Source: an uncultured Acidobacteriia bacterium (lineage in GTDB: Bacteria; Acidobacteriota; Terriglobia; Bryobacterales; Bryobacteraceae). From it: DNA of 64,000 nt. A program made the position numbers and the translations under genes. Shown in pieces: positions 19,901 through 25,899 of this stretch (position 1 is its first letter; the number at the start of each line of letters is the position of its first letter). The DNA lies in NCBI GenBank assembly GCA_903851195.1, contig CAINNJ010000004.1, positions 620,001-684,000 of the forward strand, given 5' to 3'. The notes under the pieces were generated by a model. The model saw only the letters and a program-made list of their open reading frames with translations. It had not been told where the DNA came from and searched no databases.

Positions 19901-19968
19901 TTTTGCGCAGGGAACTGGCGGGAGATCTGGCGGAACTGATTGAACTGATTGGGCCGGAACCGAAATAA
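16963..19968 (+). CDS. large secreted BNR/Vps10-type beta-propeller protein
   Basis: The 1001-residue exported protein has a signal peptide (about 1-20) and many Asp-box repeats of the type TDAGKTW, SGDGGKTW, TDGGDTW, TDGGVTW and RDDGKTW. They form sialidase/sortilin-like propeller blades across residues about 40-700. The C-terminal ~280 residues include a Fn3-like beta segment and a helical end. Proteins of this type are expanded in Acidobacteria and usually annotated as glycosyl hydrolase BNR repeat proteins; catalytic sialidase residues are not evident. A carbohydrate-binding or scaffold role is inference. Confidence 0.85.
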   Translation: MFLRRLLTGLTLLLPLAVAQTPDPALWSGLKYRLIGPYRGGRVTTVTGVPSQPQTFYMGSTGGGIWKTTDAGHTWNNISDGFLPVGSMGAVEVSRSNPDVIYAGTGSSKIRSNVSIGRGVFKSTDAGKTWTFAGLRDVGQISTIRIDPANPDLVYVAALGNPFIDNPERGVYRSGDGGKTWKNVLHISDSAGAADLELQPGSPKTLFATMWHGQRKPWTIISGAAEGGIYKSTDGGDTWNKLAGGLPNQIFGRANVAISERAPNRIYALIEAKPGSGLYRSDDAGATWVLVNGAGNLITRPFYYDTLGVDPQRPDIVWVGNEGWYKSTDGGKSFRSSPVPHGDNHDLWINPNNPEIMIQSNDGGANVSMDGGRTWSVQSNQPTAEIYQVAVDNQFPYRVYGAQQDDNTVILPSLPLGNDIDFRTGPGCETGPIIPDLANPEIVYGGCKGQFSRLNVTTTNEQKYWVGAESLYGNGGGTLIYRFQRVSPMEMSPFNSKVVYYGSQYLHRTTDGGVTWTKISPDLTANPPEGQQASGEPITRDATGEEVYSTLYSIRESPKQKGVIWTGSNDGLIYVTRDDGKTWTNVTPKDLAPGGRVQNIEPSPHRAGTAYAAIYRFLLGDFRPYLYRTDDFGKSWTLLTNGIGKDEPVRVVREDPDREHLLYAGTEFGMYVSFNDGANWMPFRLNLPVTPVTDIKLTHKDLVLSTQGRSDWILDNLTPLHQVSEKVAGAQAYLFKPREAYRIPGRQTGVNRSLQYPASGAQIDYYLAAAPSGDITIEILDGAGKSVRTFSSAYGTAPSAGPVEAVADDEGGFRAPPLPTKLVKTPGMHRFVWDLRYPGPWMSEQRPAGPNGPVAVPGAYSVKFTAGSYTATQPLTLIEDPRVTKDGVTTAQLREQFEYNIRARDLLTDVNKAVARLREAQRTKKDPDTLAKLNKLATRMITPPVRYSKPEIQTHIQYLYGMTTTADQKIGRDAVERYEVLRRELAGDLAELIELIGPEPK

Positions 19969-20364
19969 CGGCGTGAAAATGCGAAGCCATTTTCGGGTGG
20001 CGCACGGGGGCGCCGGGGTGAAGACGGTCCGTTGATCGGGAGGCATAAGGCAGAGTAAAAAGCAGACTTCGTGCTCCGCGCGCGGAGCATATCGGGGGGA
20101 AGTCTGAGAACGACCCCGGCCGCATGAGATGGCAGCGCCTACCCCCACATCTTTGTGGCCTGAACCGCGCCCACGATTGCCCGGGCAGAGCCTCGAGGAA
20201 ATGCCCTGGTGTCGTGAGCCGGCCACAGATGGGGGCGGCCGGCTCTTCTGTACGAGGTGTAGCAGGGGTGGCTGGGGGTGCGAGTGTGGGGGCGGGTGTA
20301 AGTTGTTGAGAGGGAATGGTGGAAAAGATGGCAGATTGCGGTTAACGGGAATTTCTGTTAGGCT
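19969..20364. other. intergenic stretch without a recognisable gene
   Basis: About 400 bases lie between the BNR gene and the first toxin-antitoxin pair. It holds a small hairpin right after the stop codon (GAAAATG 19975-19981 with CATTTTC 19988-19994) and a stronger one at 20216-20245. The short open frames look like noise. A G-rich tract spans about 20258-20310. Confidence 0.5.
20216..20245. terminator. GC-rich hairpin, possible terminator
   Basis: GAGCCGGCC (20216-20224) pairs perfectly with GGCCGGCTC (20237-20245) around a 12-base loop. Only a weak T run (TTCTGT) follows, so it is a weak terminator on the plus strand at best. Confidence 0.4.
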
Positions 20365-20365
20365 G

Positions 20366-20383
20366 TGATACGAAAGCGTATCA
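20366..20383 (+). promoter_or_regulatory. palindromic operator over the antitoxin start
   Basis: TGATACG, AAAG, CGTATCA forms a perfect 7-base inverted repeat that ends on the A of the antitoxin ATG at 20383. Autoregulatory binding of the antitoxin/toxin complex to such a site is the rule in VapBC-like modules. Confidence 0.55.
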
Positions 20384-20643
20384 TGATGATGAAGCCAACC
20401 ACGGGAAATCGACGCACGACGCTGACCCTGCCTGCGGAATATCTGGAAATGGCAGACCGGATCGCGCGCGAACGCCGTGTGAATCTGAGCGTGGTGGTGA
20501 GTGAAGCGCTTGGAGAGGGTTTGCGCGTCCGGGGGGAGCAGCGCCGGACAGAAGAAATCCTGGAACTCTACAAGACTGCGTTTTCCGGCTTCAGCGAGGA
20601 AGAGCTGATGGTTCTGGACGGTATCGTTTTGCAGCCTGAGTGA
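20383..20643 (+). CDS. ribbon-helix-helix-like antitoxin (VapB type)
   Basis: Small DNA-binding antitoxin of 84-86 residues. RRTTLTLPAEYLEMADRIA followed by a second helix fits a ribbon-helix-helix fold; an acidic C-terminal tail (EEILELYKTAF...) would wrap the toxin. Three consecutive ATGs (20383, 20386, 20389) are possible starts and a GTG at 20365 is in frame; the operator palindrome overlaps the first ATG. A PIN-domain gene follows after 18 bases. Confidence 0.7.
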   Translation: MMMKPTTGNRRTTLTLPAEYLEMADRIARERRVNLSVVVSEALGEGLRVRGEQRRTEEILELYKTAFSGFSEEELMVLDGIVLQPE

Positions 20644-20661
20644 TATTACGCCAAGTCAGGA

Positions 20662-21207
20662 ATGATTGATTCAGCGTGGGGACCATTTCTCTTCGACACG
20701 AGTGCTGAGAGCTGGTTGGGACGGCAACGTTCAGAGGCCGTACAGATATGGTGGTCCGGTTATCTTGCGCGGCATCAGGTGCATGTTTCGGCGGCGACGG
20801 TGATCGAACGCGTGCGCGGGTATGGGTTATTGTGGCGTACCTGCCCGGAAGATGACCGCGCGAGGATTGAGAAGGCCCGGCTTGCTTACCTGCGGCAGGG
20901 CCGCCATGTATGGCCGATCGATGCGGCAGTCGCGGTGATTGCGGGGGAGATCATGGCTCTGGTTCCAAATCCGCCAACGCCGCCGGTACGCGGACACAAA
21001 GCGGCGGAGTCCCGGGTGGACCGGCTGGCGCGGTGGCGTTTCGATGTGATTATCGCGGCTACGGCGATTGCCCGGAATATCCGGTTGGTGCATAACAATC
21101 CTGGGGATTTCGAGGCGATTCGGGAGGCGATGGAGCGGGAGCCGGTGCGGTTTCGGGGGTTGGGGCCTTTGAGTCTGGTGCGGTGCGGGTCGCTGATTCC
21201 GGAGTAG
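20662..21207 (+). CDS. PIN-domain ribonuclease toxin (VapC type)
   Basis: The 181-residue protein has PIN-like acidic residues: FDTSAE near the N-terminus, Glu in ATVIERVRG, and RFDVIIAATAIARNIRLVHNN with Asp at the third position. Such toxins cleave RNA, often tRNA, when their antitoxin is degraded. It is longer than a typical VapC (~135 residues), with an insert around 105-125 (PNPPTPPVRGHKAAESR). It pairs with the upstream antitoxin gene. Confidence 0.72.
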   Translation: MIDSAWGPFLFDTSAESWLGRQRSEAVQIWWSGYLARHQVHVSAATVIERVRGYGLLWRTCPEDDRARIEKARLAYLRQGRHVWPIDAAVAVIAGEIMALVPNPPTPPVRGHKAAESRVDRLARWRFDVIIAATAIARNIRLVHNNPGDFEAIREAMEREPVRFRGLGPLSLVRCGSLIPE

Positions 21208-21393
21208 GCGGATTGCAGTATGATCGGAACGTGCGGGTGACGATTGAGGTGGTTGCAACCGAATAGCCCACGGTGAGTTGCCGGCCGATTGTTAATCGAT
21301 CAATAGGTACAAAGCTCGGCCAGGAATCATGTGAGTCGCAAAACACCGCGACCGGTTTCAAAACATGAAGGCCGGTTTGCAACCAGCGGTGTT

Positions 21394-21435
21394 GGCGGGT
21401 TTCCAACCCGCCGCCGGATAACATCCGGCCCCACA
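21394..21435. repeat. paired-hairpin repeat, copy A
   Basis: Stem 1 is GGCGGGTT / AACCCGCC around TCC. Stem 2 is GCCGGAT / ATCCGGC around AAC. The unit ends in CCCACA. Copies B (50721) and C (60258) share the layout and tail, while paired bases differ in a compensating way. Confidence 0.7.
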
Positions 21436-21464
21436 GTCAGAAGACTTTGAGCACATACGAGAAA

Positions 21465-21490
21465 GAGCCCGGCCTTGCGGCCGGGCTTTT
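21465..21490 (-). terminator. bidirectional-looking terminator after ahcY
   Basis: GCCCGGCC and GGCCGGGC pair around TTGC. Read on the minus strand the stem is followed by TCTTTCT; on the plus strand by TTTT. It lies 23 bases past the ahcY stop codon. Confidence 0.8.
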
Positions 21491-21512
21491 CCATTTGCAA
21501 CCGAAGTAAAGC

Positions 21513-22931
21513 TTAGTAGCGGTAGTGGTCGGGTTTGTAGGGGCCTTCGACCGGCACGCCGATGTACTCGGCCTGTTCCGGAGTGAGGGTGGTGAGCTTC
21601 ACGCCGATTTTCTCGAGGTGCAGGCGCGCGACTTCTTCGTCCAGCTTTTTGGGGAGGACGTAGACGCCGGGCTTGTAGGTGTCTTTGTTGGCCCACAGGT
21701 CGAGCTGCGCCAGCGTCTGGTTGGAGAAGCTGTTCGACATCACGAAGCTGGGGTGGCCGGTCGCGCAGCCGAGGTTGACGAGACGGCCTTCGGCGAGCAC
21801 GAAGATGGCGTTGCCTTCGGGGAAGGTGTATTTATCCACCTGCGGTTTGATTTCCATCCGGACGGCGTCAGAATTGTTCAGACGGTCGACCTGGATTTCG
21901 CTGTCGAAGTGGCCGATGTTGCAGACGATCGCCTGATCCTTCATGTGGCGCATGTGTTCGAGGGTGATCACCGAGAGGTTGCCGGTGGTGGTGACGTAGA
22001 TGTCGCCACGGCCCAGGGTTTCCTCGATGGTGGTGACTTCGTAGCCTTCCATGGCGGCCTGGAGGGCGTTGATGGGGTCGATTTCGGTCACGATGACGCG
22101 GGCGCCGAGGCCGCGGAGGGACTGGGCGGAACCCTTGCCGACGTCGCCATAACCGCAGACGACGCAGACTTTGCCGGCGACCATGACGTCGGTGGCGCGC
22201 TTGATGCCATCGGCCAGTGATTCGCGGCAGCCGTAGAGGTTGTCGAACTTCGACTTGGTGACGGAGTCGTTGACGTTGATGGCCGGAACGAGCAGGGTGC
22301 CCGCTTCGTGCATCTTATAGAGGCGGTGAACGCCGGTGGTGGTCTCTTCGGAGACGCCGCGCCAGCCTTCGACGACCGTGTGCCAGCGGTTGGGGGTTTC
22401 GGCGTGAACCTTCTTCAGGAGGTCTTTGATGACCTGCTCTTCTTTGTTGCCGGAGGGGGTGTTGACCCAGTCGGCGCCGTTTTCGAGTTCGTAGCCTTTG
22501 TGGATGAAGAGGGTGGCGTCGCCGCCGTCGTCAACGATCAGTTCGGGTCCGAGGCCGCCCGGGTGAGAGAGCGCCTGGTCGGTGCACCACCAGTATTCTT
22601 CCAGCGTCTCGCCTTTCCAGGCGAAGACGGGTACGCCCGCGGCGGCGATGGCGGCGGCGGCGTGGTCCTGCGTGGAGAAGATGTTGCAGCTCGCCCAGCG
22701 AACGCTGGCGCCGAGGTCGACCAGCGTTTCAATCAAAACGGCGGTCTGAATGGTCATGTGCAGCGAACCGGAGACGCGAACGCCGGCGAGCGGCTTGCTT
22801 TTCGCGTACTTTTCCCGGATCGACATGAGGCCGGGCATTTCCTTTTCGGCGATGGTGATTTCTTTGCGGCCCCAGTCGGCCAGTTTCATATCGGCGACTT
22901 TAAAGTCGGCGGTGAGTGTTGCTGTGCTCAA
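21513..22931 (-). CDS. ahcY: adenosylhomocysteinase (S-adenosylhomocysteine hydrolase)
   Basis: Splits S-adenosylhomocysteine into adenosine and homocysteine, relieving product inhibition of methyltransferases. The 472 residues match the family over the whole length, with [30 protein letters not shown], the NAD-binding [19 protein letters not shown] and the hallmark C-terminus KPDHYRY. The start is TTG at 22931 with AAGGAG six bases upstream. It is divergent from an ArsR-methyltransferase regulator across 58 bases that contain a symmetric operator, so SAH-responsive control is likely. Confidence 0.97.
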   Translation of the reverse strand: MSTATLTADFKVADMKLADWGRKEITIAEKEMPGLMSIREKYAKSKPLAGVRVSGSLHMTIQTAVLIETLVDLGASVRWASCNIFSTQDHAAAAIAAAGVPVFAWKGETLEEYWWCTDQALSHPGGLGPELIVDDGGDATLFIHKGYELENGADWVNTPSGNKEEQVIKDLLKKVHAETPNRWHTVVEGWRGVSEETTTGVHRLYKMHEAGTLLVPAINVNDSVTKSKFDNLYGCRESLADGIKRATDVMVAGKVCVVCGYGDVGKGSAQSLRGLGARVIVTEIDPINALQAAMEGYEVTTIEETLGRGDIYVTTTGNLSVITLEHMRHMKDQAIVCNIGHFDSEIQVDRLNNSDAVRMEIKPQVDKYTFPEGNAIFVLAEGRLVNLGCATGHPSFVMSNSFSNQTLAQLDLWANKDTYKPGVYVLPKKLDEEVARLHLEKIGVKLTTLTPEQAEYIGVPVEGPYKPDHYRY

Positions 22932-22944
22932 GCTTTTCTCCTTG

Positions 22945-22970
22945 TATCAATAAATCCGGATATGTTGATA
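22945..22970. promoter_or_regulatory. symmetric operator between ahcY and the SahR-like regulator
   Basis: TATCAA, three bases, ATCCGGAT, three bases, TTGATA form a 26-base dyad with a perfect 8-base central palindrome and perfect 6-base arms. It lies between the two divergent starts, next to the ahcY Shine-Dalgarno and overlapping the TATAAT box, which is ideal for repressing both genes. Confidence 0.65.
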
Positions 22971-22974
22971 TAAT
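22969..22974 (+). promoter_or_regulatory. -10 element of the SahR-like gene
   Basis: A consensus TATAAT overlaps the last two bases of the operator and lies 15 bases before the ATG at 22990. The -35 is not clear. Confidence 0.5.
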
Positions 22975-22989
22975 ACCCGAAGACCTCTG

Positions 22990-23913
22990 ATGGCGTCAAT
23001 CCTCAAATCTTTGCGAATGCTGGCGGACACGAACCGGCTCCGGCTGTTGTTGTTGCTGGAGCGTGAAGAACTATCAGTGGCGGAACTGCAGGAAATTCTC
23101 TCGATGGGTCAAAGCAGGATTTCCACGCAACTGGCGCAGCTGAAGCAGGCGGGGCTGGTGGAGGACCGGAAGCAGGGGAAGAACAGCCTCTACTCTCTGA
23201 AGGACCGGACGCTGGTGGAGTTGCTGCAGTCGGCGGGCCGGGAGGTGGAGGAGGCGGAGGCGGATTCGAAGGCTCTGCAACTGGTTCTCGAGAAGCGCCG
23301 GGACAAGGTGCGCAGTTACTTCGATGAACTGGCGGGGAAGTTCGGGCGGAATTATGTTCCGGGGCGGAGCTGGAAGGGGCTGGCGGAGACGCTGCTGCAG
23401 CTCATGCCGCCGCTGGTGATCGCGGATTTAGGGGCTGGTGAGGGGACGTTTTCGCAGTTGCTGGCGCAGCGGGCGGAGCGGGTGATCGCGGTGGACAACT
23501 CGGCCAATATGGTGGAGTTCGGGGCGCGGCTGGCGGCGGAGAACGGAATTCGCAATCTGGAGTACCGGCAGGGGGATCTGGAGTCGCCGCCGATTGCGGA
23601 CGGGAGTATCGATCTGGCGTTTTTCAGTCAGAGTCTGCACCATGCGCTGCATCCGCAGAAGGCGGTGGCGGCGGCGTACCGGTTGTTGAAGCCGGGTGGG
23701 CGGATTGTGGTGCTGGATCTGAAGCGGCACGGCTTCGAGCAGGCGAGGGAGATGTATGCGGATACGTGGCTGGGGTTCTCGGAGGTAGAGCTGCGGGGCT
23801 TTCTGGAGTCGGCCGGGTTCGGGGGCGTGCAGAGCTGGATTGTGGATGCGGAGAAGCAGGCGCCGGCTTTTGAGACGATACTGGCGGTGGGAGTGAAGGC
23901 GGCTTCGGTTTAG
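22990..23913 (+). CDS. ArsR-family repressor fused to a SAM-dependent methyltransferase domain (SahR-like)
   Basis: The 307-residue protein has an ArsR winged helix (about 1-85: LADTNRLRLLLLLEREELSVAELQEIL, then SQSRIS-type recognition helix) followed by a class I methyltransferase fold (about 135-300) with ADLGAGEGTFSQLL and VDNS for SAM/SAH binding. Regulators of this architecture beside ahcY are known (SahR) and sense S-adenosylhomocysteine. Divergent placement next to ahcY and the shared operator support the same role. Whether the second domain retains catalysis is unknown. Its stop overlaps the stop of the convergent DUF29 gene. Confidence 0.85.
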   Translation: MASILKSLRMLADTNRLRLLLLLEREELSVAELQEILSMGQSRISTQLAQLKQAGLVEDRKQGKNSLYSLKDRTLVELLQSAGREVEEAEADSKALQLVLEKRRDKVRSYFDELAGKFGRNYVPGRSWKGLAETLLQLMPPLVIADLGAGEGTFSQLLAQRAERVIAVDNSANMVEFGARLAAENGIRNLEYRQGDLESPPIADGSIDLAFFSQSLHHALHPQKAVAAAYRLLKPGGRIVVLDLKRHGFEQAREMYADTWLGFSEVELRGFLESAGFGGVQSWIVDAEKQAPAFETILAVGVKAASV

Positions 23914-24353
23914 TCGGGGAGGAAGCCGGTCTTGAGGACTTGCTCGAGGGTCCAGCGCGTATACGGGGTACCGTCCGGGAGGTGGGTTTCCCGGGTGGCG
24001 TAACGGTACGCACGATCCAAAGTACTTTCGAACACGCTGAGCAGGAACGGGCGAAGGCTCGGGATCAAGTCAAGCAACGCCTGAATCTCACGGCGGGAGT
24101 TCGAGATCGAGTCCTCCCACGACCGGCAACGGCGCGCCGGTTGAATTTCCCATTTGATGAGATGGAGCTGGACGTTTTCCAGATGGGATTTCAGGGCGTG
24201 CTTCTGGCTGATGCCCAAATCGCGGATCTCCTCGGCTAAGTGAGCCCAGTCGAGATCCGCGACGCGGCGGTCTTCGAGAGCCGCGGCCATCATTTCCGTC
24301 CAGGCGAGAAAGTCCTGTTCGTAAAGGGCGTCCGGTGGCGTCATGCTCTTCAT
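23910..24353 (-). CDS. DUF29 family protein
   Basis: The 147-residue soluble protein has the DUF29 pattern: YEQDFLAWTEMMAAALEDRR near the N-terminus, LAEEIRDLGISQKHALKSHLENVQLHLIKW in the middle and SLRPFL... toward the end. It is mostly helical; the function is unknown. No Shine-Dalgarno is evident. It is convergent with the regulator gene, the two stop codons overlapping. Confidence 0.8.
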   Translation of the reverse strand: MKSMTPPDALYEQDFLAWTEMMAAALEDRRVADLDWAHLAEEIRDLGISQKHALKSHLENVQLHLIKWEIQPARRCRSWEDSISNSRREIQALLDLIPSLRPFLLSVFESTLDRAYRYATRETHLPDGTPYTRWTLEQVLKTGFLPD

Positions 24354-24369
24354 TGAAGCATGAAATGCG

Positions 24370-25161
24370 CTAGGCGGCGGAGGCGTTGCCCGAGACCGAA
24401 ACGCCTCCGTTGTGGGTGCGGATGCGGATCAGGGGGCCGCCGGAGCCGAGGGTCATGTTGAGTGTGTGGTCGCCGCGCCGGAGCGGTTGGGCGTTGGGCA
24501 GTTTGACGCTCATGCCGCCGTTGACGGTCGCGACGTCGAGCTGCGCGGAGAACTGTTCGGGCACCTTCATGGAGACGCCGCCGTTCTTCGTGGTGACGTC
24601 GAGGCCCTGGCCGTTCCAGCGATTGCCGGCGAGGGTGACGGAGACGCCTCCGTTCACGGTGTCGCCTTTGATGTTGCCGGCGACATTGTTCAGGCTGATG
24701 CCGCCGTTGACGGAGTGGAATTCCATGTTGCTTTCGACGCCGGCGATGGCGACGCCTCCGTTGTTCGCTTTCAGAGTAAGGTTAGTTTTGGCGGGGACGA
24801 AGATTTCGTAGGAGACGGACCAGTTCTTCTGTGCCGGGCCGTCGGACTGGACGGTGCCGGCGGAGGTGTGGACGATGACCTGGGCGCCGAGGGATTTGGC
24901 TTCGGCGTCGGAATCGGCGTGGGTCTGGACCATGGCGCGGACGAGAATGTCGGAGCGGTTCGCGCCTTTGATGGTGATGCCGCCGTTCTGTCGGCCGTCG
25001 ACGTTCAGGGTGGGGAGGGCGGCGACGGTGTTTTCGCGGACCTCACAGAAGGAGGAGCCTTTGTTTCCGTACTGGTCCCTGCAGGACATGGTGGGGGATT
25101 GGGCGAGCAGCCCGCAGGCGGTGAGAGAAAGGGTTGTCAGGGTTGCGGCGATGATTTTCAT
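24370..25161 (-). CDS. DUF4097-type beta-helix lipoprotein
   Basis: The 263-residue exported protein has an N-terminal lipobox-like LTAC (Cys16), so it is probably a lipoprotein. The rest consists of repeated VNGG/NNGG/KNGG/HNGG turns every ~22-25 residues, the pattern of the DUF4097 right-handed beta-helix fold. Function is unknown; such proteins are often annotated as putative adhesins. It lies 16 bases upstream of the DUF29 gene on the same strand. Confidence 0.8.
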   Translation of the reverse strand: MKIIAATLTTLSLTACGLLAQSPTMSCRDQYGNKGSSFCEVRENTVAALPTLNVDGRQNGGITIKGANRSDILVRAMVQTHADSDAEAKSLGAQVIVHTSAGTVQSDGPAQKNWSVSYEIFVPAKTNLTLKANNGGVAIAGVESNMEFHSVNGGISLNNVAGNIKGDTVNGGVSVTLAGNRWNGQGLDVTTKNGGVSMKVPEQFSAQLDVATVNGGMSVKLPNAQPLRRGDHTLNMTLGSGGPLIRIRTHNGGVSVSGNASAA

Positions 25162-25203
25162 TCCGGGTGCCTCGGGCGATTGGACGCGGGGGAGGAGGAT
25201 CGG

Positions 25204-25632
25204 TTAGGAATTCAGGAAGGGGTCAGCGATGCGGACGCCGTCGATTATTTGGCCGTGCTGGAGATCTTCGCTGAATAAAATCGAACATCTCGACTCGCAG
25301 GCGGCCGCTATGATAAGCGAGTCATACCATTGATATCCATAGCGGGAGCGGATTGCGAGGGCCTTGAGGCAAAGGCTGACGGAGCCGTAAACGGATAAAA
25401 ACGGCTGCAGCACCATCGTTAAATAACGCTCTCGGTCCGCAGGCTGCATTACTTGAGGAAACCTGCGCAGGGCTACGCTGAAAAACTCCCGCACGACCTG
25501 AAAACTGATTACTCCGGTTCCTGCTTCGGCGTGCTCCAGGATCAGACGGAGCGCAATATCCGCTTTGTGTGGCTCTCGCGTGTCAAAGGAATATACGAAA
25601 ATGTTCGTGTCAAAAAACGATCTAACGTTCAT
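25204..25632 (-). CDS. PIN-domain ribonuclease toxin (VapC type)
   Basis: The 142-residue protein has the normal VapC length. Acidic active-site residues are visible: FFDTNIFVYSFD at the start (Asp8), Glu in VVREFFSVA, YQWYDSLIIAAA (Asp) and FSEDLQHG. It probably cleaves RNA when its antitoxin is lost. Its start overlaps the antitoxin gene by 11 bases, indicating translational coupling. Confidence 0.88.
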   Translation of the reverse strand: MNVRSFFDTNIFVYSFDTREPHKADIALRLILEHAEAGTGVISFQVVREFFSVALRRFPQVMQPADRERYLTMVLQPFLSVYGSVSLCLKALAIRSRYGYQWYDSLIIAAACESRCSILFSEDLQHGQIIDGVRIADPFLNS

Positions 25633-25840
25633 TCATTTCGTCGCGGGTGTATTTTCCGCCCGCATCGACATAGGCGAGTTCGCGATAGAGCTTTTTGATT
25701 TCTTCAACGTTAGTTCGGCGAGCGACATAGTCGGCCAGCCAGGAATTAAAAGCCGCATCGAGAGTTGTATTTCGGTCCCTGGCTAAAGCCTGGGCAGACT
25801 CAAGCAGGTTTTCGTCCGCGCTGAGGGTAATGCACTTCAT
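25622..25840 (-). CDS. small antitoxin of the VapB / DUF6364 type
   Basis: The 72-residue protein has CITLSADENLLESAQALARDRNTTLDAAFNSWL split over a strand and two helices, as in ribbon-helix-helix antitoxins, and a charged C-terminal half for toxin contact. It overlaps the PIN toxin gene downstream. No Shine-Dalgarno; TACACT ends eight bases before the ATG. Confidence 0.8.
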   Translation of the reverse strand: MKCITLSADENLLESAQALARDRNTTLDAAFNSWLADYVARRTNVEEIKKLYRELAYVDAGGKYTRDEMNER

Positions 25841-25848
25841 ACAGTCTT

Positions 25849-25854
25849 AGTGTA
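25849..25854 (-). promoter_or_regulatory. candidate -10 element of the antitoxin gene (leaderless type)
   Basis: On the minus strand TACACT ends eight bases before the ATG at 25840. It is directly followed upstream by the nrdJ hairpin. Confidence 0.35.
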
Positions 25855-25855
25855 C

Positions 25856-25890
25856 TCAGGTCCGGAACCTTGTGCCGGTTCCGGACCTGA
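25856..25890 (-). terminator. strong hairpin after nrdJ
   Basis: A perfect 14-base stem (TCAGGTCCGGAACC with GGTTCCGGACCTGA) closes a 7-base loop ten bases beyond the nrdJ stop. There is no clear U tract, so it may protect the transcript end or terminate weakly. Confidence 0.6.
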
Positions 25891-25899
25891 ACGATGTGC

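Larger units (their letters stand above)
21208..21512. other. intergenic stretch with repeat elements and the ahcY terminator
   Basis: No gene is seen. The first 180 bases hold short palindromic remnants (for example GGTTGCAACC near 21252 and GGCCGGTTTGCAACC near 21370) that resemble decayed copies of the paired-hairpin repeat. An intact copy follows at 21394-21435, then the ahcY terminator. Confidence 0.5.

Noticed and set aside
12604-20226. A 2540-codon open frame on the minus strand
   Set aside because: It runs antisense to four well-supported genes, is rich in Arg, His and Pro, and has no motif. High GC with strong third-position bias keeps this shadow frame open.
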